5,089 nt of DNA, from NCBI GenBank assembly GCA_025359705.1, contig JANYFS010000592.1:1-5089 (forward strand), in the 5' to 3' direction. This stretch comes from Deinococcales bacterium. GTDB lineage: Bacteria > Deinococcota > Deinococci > Deinococcales > Deinococcaceae. Both the position numbers and the translations under genes were made by a program. The notes beneath the pieces were generated by a model that saw nothing but the letters and a program-made list of their open reading frames with translations, made no database searches and was not told where the DNA came from. Each line of letters starts with the position of its first letter. The stretch's first letter is position 1. This document shows, piece by piece, positions 1 through 4,481 of this stretch.

Positions 1-22
1 GGGTTTTAGGGAGTTTTACAAC

Positions 23-1270
23 ATGCCAGAAAGCGTACCACAGAAAAGACAAGCCGCCGTCCCGTTCATTTTGATCACCTTGCTCATTGATGTCTTGGGC
101 TTTGGAATCGTGATTCCTGTACTGCCCAGCATTGTGGGCCAATTTACCGCCAATCCGCAGGCCCAAGCCTATTGGTACGGTATTTTAGCTGCGGTTTACG
201 GCATTATGCAGTTCTTTTTTGCCCCACTTTTGGGGGCGCTTAGCGATCAGTTTGGTCGTCGTCCGGTCTTGCTAATTTCGCTATTTGGCCTAGCCATCGA
301 CTATTTGCTCTTTGCCTTTTCAAATTCTTTGGGGTTTCTGTTCGCCGCTCGAGTGATTGGGGGCATTACCGCCGCCAATTTTACGGTGGCAAACGCCTAT
401 ATTGCCGACATCACCCCTCCCGAAAAACGGGCGCAAAGTTTTGGTATGTTGGGCGCAGTGTTTGGTTTGGGGTTTATCTTTGGGCCAATCATTGGCGGTT
501 TGCTGGGCGACAGCGACCCACGTCTCCCCTTTTTCGTGGCAGCGGGCCTCAGTGCGGTCAATTGGCTGTATGGTTTTTTCATCCTGCCCGAATCGCACAA
601 GCTGGAGAACCGCAGTCGTTTTAGCTGGGCCAAAGCCAATCCCTTCTCGAGCCTATACGCCCTCTCGAGCCTGAAAACCGTGGGCGGTTTGGTCTGGGTT
701 TCGGCTCTGAGCAACTTGGCGGCCTTTATTTTGCAGACCACTTGGATTTTGTACACCACCTACCGCTTCAATTGGACTCCCAAAGACAATGGGATTGCGC
801 TGTTTTGGGTGGGGGTGGTTTCGGCAGTGGTGCAAGGCGGGCTGATTCGGGTGCTGTTGCCCAAATTGGGCGAGCGCCGCGCCATCCTGATTGGGCTTTT
901 GGTCGGTGCGCTGTCTTATATTGGTTACGGTTTGGCCCAACAAGGCTGGGTGATGTATGTAATTATCGTGGTCACTTTTCTCAGCCCCCTGGCTGGCCCC
1001 GCTTCACAAGCCATTATCTCGAGGGCCATTAGCGAAAAAGAACAAGGCGCAGCTTTAGGCGCTTTGGGCAGTGTCAACAGCCTCATGGGAGTGATTGCAC
1101 CGCTGATTGGAACCGCACTCTTTGCCCAAGTCTCTCACCTTGAGAAGAGTGATATTCTGGTAGGAGCGCCCTTTTTTCTCAGTGCGGCACTGGCTTTGGG
1201 AAGTTTGGTAGTGGCCTTTATGACCCTACGCAAAACACCCCTACCCCAGCCCAATCTGACAAAATCTTGA
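23..1270 (+). CDS. TetA-like (TCR/Tet family) MFS drug:H+ antiporter
   Basis: A 415-residue protein with the length and hydrophobic pattern of a 12-helix major facilitator, presumably exporting a drug or small solute across the inner membrane in exchange for protons. Helix 1 holds the family pattern D23-x2-GFG-x3-P32. Motif A (GALSDQFGRRPVLL, residues 71-84) has D75 and R79 intact. D93 sits in the AIDY segment, matching the membrane Asp of TetA proteins. R110 fits motif B, and antiporter motif C is GAVFGLGFIFGPIIGG (144-159). LPESHK (188-193) and LGERR (281-285) also match my memory of TetA(A). The ATG at 23 is preceded by AGGGAG (8-13) at 9-nt spacing. The helix-8 His thought important in tetracycline transporters appears to be Ser267 here, so tetracycline as substrate is not established. 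No repressor gene lies beside it within view. Family call is firm; substrate is unknown. Confidence 0.93.
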   Translation: MPESVPQKRQAAVPFILITLLIDVLGFGIVIPVLPSIVGQFTANPQAQAYWYGILAAVYGIMQFFFAPLLGALSDQFGRRPVLLISLFGLAIDYLLFAFSNSLGFLFAARVIGGITAANFTVANAYIADITPPEKRAQSFGMLGAVFGLGFIFGPIIGGLLGDSDPRLPFFVAAGLSAVNWLYGFFILPESHKLENRSRFSWAKANPFSSLYALSSLKTVGGLVWVSALSNLAAFILQTTWILYTTYRFNWTPKDNGIALFWVGVVSAVVQGGLIRVLLPKLGERRAILIGLLVGALSYIGYGLAQQGWVMYVIIVVTFLSPLAGPASQAIISRAISEKEQGAALGALGSVNSLMGVIAPLIGTALFAQVSHLEKSDILVGAPFFLSAALALGSLVVAFMTLRKTPLPQPNLTKS

Positions 1271-1381
1271 CCTCGAGTTGACATAATTCGGTCTTGGAAA
1301 AGTCCAAATGGGTGGTTTTTGCACCTCTTTGCGCTATTTATTGTCTAGCACAGTATCTTTCCAACTTTATGGAATATCTTT

Positions 1382-1412
1382 ACGGAATACCAAGGTAACG
1401 GAATACCAAGGT
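1382..1412. repeat. Two-copy 15-bp direct repeat, period 16
   Basis: ACGGAATACCAAGGT occurs exactly at 1382-1396 and again at 1398-1412, separated by one A. A degenerate partial copy (GGAATATC) lies just upstream at 1371-1378. The repeat is in non-coding sequence about 110 bases after the MFS stop. It may be a slippage product or a tandem protein-binding site; nothing in the sequence decides between these. Confidence 0.9.
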
Positions 1413-1436
1413 GATTGGCTTTAGATTTCGTGTACT

Positions 1437-1471
1437 GGGTGGTTGTTAAACCCACCCTTACCTGATTTTTT
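1437..1471 (+). terminator. Possible intrinsic terminator or attenuator hairpin
   Basis: GGGTGGTT (1437-1444), loop gtta (1445-1448), then AACC-C-ACCC (1449-1457) form an eight-pair stem with one bulged C. A run of six T follows at 1466-1471. The eight-base gap between the stem and the T run is longer than in a classical terminator, and the hairpin lies about 170 bases past the MFS stop. It could end a long MFS 3' tail or be a structured RNA element of another kind. Confidence 0.4.
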
Positions 1472-1517
1472 GTTCTATGGTATCGAAAAAGATGATAAAT
1501 GTTAGAAATGCGTAAAC

Positions 1518-1552
1518 ATTAAACTATTCACTTTGTTTAATCCATTTATAAT
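1518..1552 (+). promoter_or_regulatory. Inverted repeat directly upstream of a TATAAT box (candidate phoU promoter and operator)
   Basis: ATTAAAC (1518-1524) and GTTTAAT (1535-1541) are perfect 7-bp inverted arms with a 10-bp spacer. A perfect TATAAT lies at 1547-1552, five bases further on. No good -35 hexamer is found 16-18 bases upstream of the TATAAT, and the inverted repeat occupies that place, as expected for an activator or repressor site. A start near 1559 would give phoU a leader of about 180 nt. The region is AT-rich, so chance matches are a real risk. Confidence 0.4.
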
Positions 1553-1553
1553 A

Positions 1554-1619
1554 TTCAGGACAATTTTAAGAGATACTTACCAGATATTCACCAAACATTT
1601 GTAACACATTCATTTTTTC
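1554..1619 (+). promoter_or_regulatory. Candidate Pho-box-like array of 11-bp phased half-sites
   Basis: Six consecutive 11-bp units can be read: TTCAGG (1554), TTTAAG (1565), CTTACC (1576), TTCACC (1587), TTTGTA (1598) and TTCATT (1609). Each of the first five is followed by a 5-bp A-rich spacer (acaat, agata, agata, aaaca, acaca). The two units 1576-1586 and 1587-1597 are the clearest. The overlapping 11-mers AGATACTTACC and AGATATTCACC (1571-1592) match at 9 of 11 positions. Tandem TT-rich hexamers at one-turn spacing are how PhoP/PhoB-type response regulators bind, and the array lies upstream of phoU. Half-site identity is loose, so this is a proposal. Confidence 0.4.
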
Positions 1620-1658
1620 GATCTATCCAAACAATTTACCCAAATCTGACACTCGAGT

Positions 1659-1721
1659 GGTCAACTATGCTCGGATCACACAAACAGACCCACACCTAAA
1701 CAGTTGACCCCAGCAGTTGAC
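1659..1721. repeat. Repeated AGTTGAC words, inverted and direct, ending at the phoU ribosome site
   Basis: GGTCAACT (1659-1666) is the exact complement of AGTTGACC (1702-1709), so the two could pair across a 35-nt loop. A second direct copy, CAGTTGAC at 1714-1721, repeats 1701-1708 and ends three bases before the CGGAG ribosome site of phoU. It could compete for the same complement. A further AGTTGACA lies at 1276-1283 in the same gap. Possible roles are a protein-binding repeat or an RNA structure affecting phoU translation. Confidence 0.5.
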
Positions 1722-1722
1722 A

Positions 1723-1727
1723 CGGAG
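1723..1727 (+). promoter_or_regulatory. Ribosome binding site of phoU (decides the start)
   Basis: CGGAG lies nine bases before the ATG at 1737. The in-frame TTG at 1704 would add 11 residues but has no purine-rich site in front of it. PhoU proteins usually begin with a short lead into the first helix, as the sequence from the ATG (MRDVFDSTL) does. Confidence 0.75.
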
Positions 1728-1736
1728 ATAAAGTAC

Positions 1737-2381
1737 ATGAGAGACGTTTTTGACAGCACATTACATGAGATTTCCAGCGATTTTTTGCGGATGCAAAGCC
1801 TAGTTCTCGAGCAGATTTCCAAGGTGCGTTCAGCTTTGGCAGCGGGCAACACCACCGGTTTGCGTGACCGCATCAAAATGATCGACCTCGAGATCGACCA
1901 GCTCGAGATTGAACTCGAGACTGCCTCGCTTTCTGCGATTGCGCGGCATCAACCTTTGGCGGGGGATTTGCGGTTTTTCTTGCTGATTCTCAAAAGCCTC
2001 ACTGATCTCGAGCGAGCGGGCGACTACGCGGTACACGTTGCCGAAGACCTCGAGGAATTGGCGGGCGACCTGAAACCGTCTTCGCGCAGCGATATTTTGC
2101 CGATGCTCAGCCGCTTGGCGGAAATGCTCGAGCGCCTTTCTTACGCCTACACCGAGTTGGATTTGGATTTGGCAGGCAGCCTCGAGCAAATGGACGACGA
2201 AATCGACGCGCTATACGAGCAACTCCAGCGCAGCTCGCTGACCCGCATTTTGGAAGACTCGAGAAGTTTGGCTGGCGCACTCAAAATTGGGCGAATGGCC
2301 CGTTCACTCGAGCGGTTAGGCGACCATATTGTCAATGTGGCAGACCGTATTGTGTATTGGCAAACGGGGAAACGCACTTAA
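1737..2381 (+). CDS. phoU: Phosphate-specific transport accessory protein PhoU
   Basis: A 214-residue protein, usual length for PhoU, made of two tandem three-helix-bundle PhoU domains. Each ends in the family signature: LERAGDYAVHVAE (E92, R93, G95, D96) in the first, and LERLGDHIVNVAD (E192, R193, G195, D196) in the second. The acidic ExxxD-type residues of these repeats bind metal clusters in known PhoU structures. Family members act in the cytosol, linking the PstSCAB phosphate transporter to the PhoR-type sensor kinase and dampening the phosphate-starvation response. No pst or two-component gene lies beside it, and an intrinsic terminator follows, so it seems to be transcribed alone from the upstream gap. 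Ten CTCGAG words are packed into it, the highest density of any gene here; nine encode Leu-Glu and one falls in Asp-Ser-Arg. Start at ATG 1737 is preferred over TTG 1704. Confidence 0.93.
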   Translation: MRDVFDSTLHEISSDFLRMQSLVLEQISKVRSALAAGNTTGLRDRIKMIDLEIDQLEIELETASLSAIARHQPLAGDLRFFLLILKSLTDLERAGDYAVHVAEDLEELAGDLKPSSRSDILPMLSRLAEMLERLSYAYTELDLDLAGSLEQMDDEIDALYEQLQRSSLTRILEDSRSLAGALKIGRMARSLERLGDHIVNVADRIVYWQTGKRT

Positions 2382-2416
2382 GGGGTGGTTAAGTCCTACG
2401 TTCAATTGCCTGATGA

Positions 2417-2441
2417 CCCTACCCTCGAGGTGGGGGTTTTT
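2417..2441 (+). terminator. Intrinsic terminator of phoU
   Basis: CCCTACC (2417-2423) pairs with GGTGGGG (2429-2435) around a five-base loop (CTCGA), giving seven pairs including one G-U. One G and five T (2437-2441) follow at once. It begins 36 bases after the phoU stop. A CTCGAG word (2424-2429) forms the loop and the first base of the 3' arm. Confidence 0.8.
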
Positions 2442-2452
2442 CATGCACCTGC

Positions 2453-2485
2453 ACGAATATTTATACGAATATTTATACGAATATT
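2453..2485. repeat. AT-rich tandem repeat, 12-bp unit, 2.75 copies
   Basis: ACGAATATTTAT occurs at 2453-2464 and 2465-2476 exactly, and ACGAATATT continues at 2477-2485. Each unit contains the palindrome AATATT. It lies between the phoU terminator and the ABC promoter, upstream of the predicted -10 by about 50 bases. That position would suit an UP-type or activator-binding region, but simple slippage would look the same. Confidence 0.92.
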
Positions 2486-2532
2486 ACACAATACCCTTCA
2501 GCTCGAGGATAGTAGGTGCAAGTAGAATGAAG

Positions 2533-2541
2533 TGTTATAAT
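2533..2541 (+). promoter_or_regulatory. Extended -10 promoter for the ABC exporter genes
   Basis: TGT-TATAAT (2533-2541) is a perfect -10 box with the TGn extension. No good -35 box lies 16-18 bases upstream (TAGGTG at best), which is typical of extended -10 promoters. The predicted start is near 2548, about 200 nt before the ABC start codon. It lies after the phoU terminator and is the only good promoter I see in this gap. Confidence 0.6.
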
Positions 2542-2574
2542 TTCGCCAAGAGCGAATAGGCGAAATGGCCTATT
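2540..2574 (+). promoter_or_regulatory. Two mutually exclusive hairpins or an operator at the predicted ABC transcript start
   Basis: ATTTCGCC (2540-2547) and GGCGAAAT (2559-2566) are perfect 8-bp inverted arms with an 11-base loop. AATAGGC (2555-2561) and GCCTATT (2568-2574) are perfect 7-bp arms with a six-base loop. The two structures share 2559-2561, so only one can form. A smaller inverted pair, TTCGC (2542-2546) and GCGAA (2552-2556), is nested within. The first arm overlaps the last two bases of the -10 box, so an operator for a repressor is as likely as an RNA switch. An ATG at 2565 opens only a four-codon frame (Met-Ala-Tyr-stop) with no clear ribosome site. Confidence 0.5.
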
Positions 2575-2700
2575 GAGCTTTGGTTCTCGAGATTGTCTAA
2601 TATCTTACATAAAGTCTACCATTTTCAATCCGTTAGATCTGCTACACAAAACACCTTGCTCGAGCCACCCAAAGCATATGCTGAAAACGAAAAATCGACT

Positions 2701-2730
2701 TAGACTCGAGGGAAATAGACTCGAGGGAAA
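2701..2730. repeat. Exact tandem duplication of 15 bp containing CTCGAG
   Basis: TAGACTCGAGGGAAA is present twice head to tail (2701-2715, 2716-2730), and the match runs two more bases (TA). It ends seven bases before the AGGAGG ribosome site of the first ABC gene. Each copy carries one CTCGAG. The lack of any mismatch suggests a recent duplication or one kept by selection. Confidence 0.95.
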
Positions 2731-2747
2731 TAAAACAGGAGGAACCC

Positions 2748-4481
2748 ATGCTTTTACGTTTGATTCGCCAATTTGCTCTGCCCTACCGCTTGGCTTTGTG
2801 GGGGGTGGTGGCATTGCAACTGGTCAGCACCATCGCCGCGCTGTATCTGCCCACCCTCAACGCCGACATCATCGACCACGGGGTTGCCAAGGGCGACACC
2901 AGCTATATTTTGCAAACAGGCGGCTGGATGCTGCTGGTCAGCCTGATTCAAATTGTTGCCACCATCATAGCGGTGTACTTTAGCGCCCAGTCTGCAATGG
3001 GGGTGGGGCGCGACTTGCGGGCCGCCATTTTCCACCGCGTGGGAACTTTTTCCGCTCGAGAGGTGACTCAGTTTGGCGCTCCCACCCTGATTTCCCGCAC
3101 CACCAATGATGTCACCCAGGTGCAAACCCTAGTCTTTATGGCCCTTGCCATGATGGTCTCCGCCCCGATTTCGATGATTGGCGGCATTATTATGGCCCTC
3201 AAACAAGATGTTTCGATGTCGTGGTTGGTGGGGGTCTCGGTTCCTGTGTTGCTGGTGGCGGTGGGCCTGATCATTCGCCAGATGCTGCCGCAGTTTCGGA
3301 TTATGCAGACCGCCATCGATGGGGTAAACCGCGTCTTGCGCGAGCAGATCACTGGTATTCGAGTGGTGCGGGCCTTTGTGCGTGAAGACCACGAGACCCA
3401 GCGCTTTGCCGAGGCCAATACCGCCCTAACCAATACCGCTTTGGCAGTGGGTCGTTTGCAAGCCCTGATTTTTCCTGTGGTCACCATTATTTTGAATGTC
3501 TCCACGGTGGCAGTGCTGTGGGTTGGCGCGGGGCGGGTACAGGCGGGGCAAATACAAGTCGGGGCGCTGACCGCATTTATGGCCTACCTGATGCAAATTT
3601 TGATCGCGGTGATGATGGCAACCTTTATGTCGATGATGATCCCTCGAGCCTCTGTTTCCGCCGAGCGGATTAGTGAAGTGTTGGATACCGATTCTTCGGT
3701 GGTTCCCGCCCAAAACCCCGTAACTACGGTGCTACACTCGAGCGCCCTCGAGTTTGTGGATGTGTCTTTTCATTATCCAGGTGCGGAGGCGGCGGTGTTG
3801 CAAAACGTTTCTTTTGTGGCCCGTTCGGGGCAAACCACCGCAATTATTGGCAGCACGGGGGCGGGTAAAACCACCCTAATCAGCTTGATTCCACGCCTGT
3901 TTGATGTCTCGAGCGGCAGCGTGCGCTTGGGCGGGGTGGATCTGCGCCAACTCGACCTCGAGGTGTTGTGGGGGCGCATCGGTTTGATTCCGCAAAAGGC
4001 ATTTTTATTTTCGGGAACGGTGAAAAGCAACCTGCGTTATGGCAAAGAGAACGCCACAGAAACCGAAATGCAAGAGGCGTTGCGAATCGCGCAGGCCCAA
4101 GATTTTGTCACCGAAATGGGCGGCCTCGAGTCTAAAGTTTCCCAGGGCGGCTCCAATCTGTCGGGGGGGCAGCGCCAACGCCTTGCCATCGCAAGGGCCG
4201 TGGTGCGTCGGCCCGAGGTTTATGTGTTTGACGATGCCTTCTCCGCACTGGATCTGTCCACCGATGCCCGTTTGCGAAACGCCCTGCGCCCAATCACGCG
4301 TAACGCGGTGGTGATTGTGGTAGCTCAGCGGGTTTCCACCATCATCGATGCCGATCATATTGTGGTGCTGGATGCGGGCCGTGTGGTGGGGCAAGGAACC
4401 CACCCACAGTTGCTCGAGACCTGCGCCACCTATCAAGAAATTGTGCTTTCCCAACGCGCCGCCGAGGAGGTAGCCGTATGA
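2748..4481 (+). CDS. Heterodimeric ABC exporter, degenerate-site subunit (permease fused to ATPase)
   Basis: A 577-residue type I ABC exporter half-transporter of the LmrC/BmrC/TM287 kind, probably pumping drugs or lipids out of the cell with ATP. Six membrane segments are visible near residues 16-36, 59-79, 128-150, 156-178, 238-260 and 272-297. The ATPase domain follows: A-loop Y343, Walker A GSTGAGKT (368-375), Q-loop Q416, signature LSGGQ (471-475), Walker B YVFDD (492-496) and D-loop SALD (499-502). The residue after the Walker B Asp is Asp496, where an active site has Glu, and the H-loop residue is Gln527, where His is usual. Both changes mark the degenerate subunit of heterodimers. AGGAGG (2737-2742) precedes the ATG by five bases. 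The stop overlaps the next start (ATGA, 4478-4481), so the two are translationally coupled. Substrate unknown. Confidence 0.95.
   Translation: MLLRLIRQFALPYRLALWGVVALQLVSTIAALYLPTLNADIIDHGVAKGDTSYILQTGGWMLLVSLIQIVATIIAVYFSAQSAMGVGRDLRAAIFHRVGTFSAREVTQFGAPTLISRTTNDVTQVQTLVFMALAMMVSAPISMIGGIIMALKQDVSMSWLVGVSVPVLLVAVGLIIRQMLPQFRIMQTAIDGVNRVLREQITGIRVVRAFVREDHETQRFAEANTALTNTALAVGRLQALIFPVVTIILNVSTVAVLWVGAGRVQAGQIQVGALTAFMAYLMQILIAVMMATFMSMMIPRASVSAERISEVLDTDSSVVPAQNPVTTVLHSSALEFVDVSFHYPGAEAAVLQNVSFVARSGQTTAIIGSTGAGKTTLISLIPRLFDVSSGSVRLGGVDLRQLDLEVLWGRIGLIPQKAFLFSGTVKSNLRYGKENATETEMQEALRIAQAQDFVTEMGGLESKVSQGGSNLSGGQRQRLAIARAVVRRPEVYVFDDAFSALDLSTDARLRNALRPITRNAVVIVVAQRVSTIIDADHIVVLDAGRVVGQGTHPQLLETCATYQEIVLSQRAAEEVAV

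Larger units (their letters stand above)
1271..1736. other. Non-coding region between the MFS gene and phoU
   Basis: This is a 466-base AT-rich gap with no credible coding sequence: the open frames here are short and lack ribosome sites. It holds the elements listed separately below: a direct repeat, a terminator-like hairpin, an inverted repeat with a TATAAT box, an 11-bp phased array and AGTTGAC words. It also contains two CTCGAG copies (1272, 1652); the second is the core of a 10-bp palindrome CACTCGAGTG (1650-1659). Directly after the MFS stop there is only a weak hairpin, TTGGA-aaag-TCCAA (1294-1307), with five T at 1316-1320. Whether MFS transcription ends there or at 1437-1471 cannot be decided. 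Confidence 0.7.
2382..2747. other. Non-coding region between phoU and the ABC exporter genes
   Basis: A 366-base gap with no convincing gene. It holds, in order, the phoU terminator, a 12-bp tandem repeat, an extended -10 promoter, overlapping hairpins and a 15-bp tandem duplication before the ABC ribosome site. These are listed separately. Six CTCGAG words (2424, 2502, 2586, 2659, 2705, 2720) give one per 61 bases. A frame open from an ATG at 2678 runs into the ABC gene out of frame and has no ribosome site, so I do not call it. If transcription starts near 2548 the ABC leader is about 200 nt. Confidence 0.75.

Noticed and set aside
1278..1283. Perfect TTGACA that could be a -35 box after the MFS gene
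   Set aside because: No -10-like hexamer lies 16-18 bases downstream; the sequence at 1301-1306 is AGTCCA.
1704..1736. Upstream TTG start for phoU adding 11 residues
   Set aside because: No Shine-Dalgarno sequence precedes it, while CGGAG is well placed for the ATG at 1737.
1271..1736. A tRNA, riboswitch or known small RNA in the long AT-rich gap
   Set aside because: No cloverleaf or conserved riboswitch core could be recognised by eye. The hairpin at 1437-1457 is too simple to assign.
1676..1876. 66-residue - strand frame over the phoU start
   Set aside because: It overlaps phoU on the opposite strand and has no recognisable features.
2453..2730. The short repeats as a CRISPR array or phage attachment site
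   Set aside because: The 12-bp and 15-bp units are directly abutting with no spacers, no cas genes or integrase are present, and no tRNA is nearby.
2573..2983. 136-residue + frame from the ABC leader into the ABC gene; from its ATG at 2678 it reads the 15-bp tandem repeat as RLEGN twice
   Set aside because: There is no ribosome site before the TTG at 2573 or the ATG at 2678, it overlaps the real ABC start out of frame, and its later part is out-of-frame ABC sequence.
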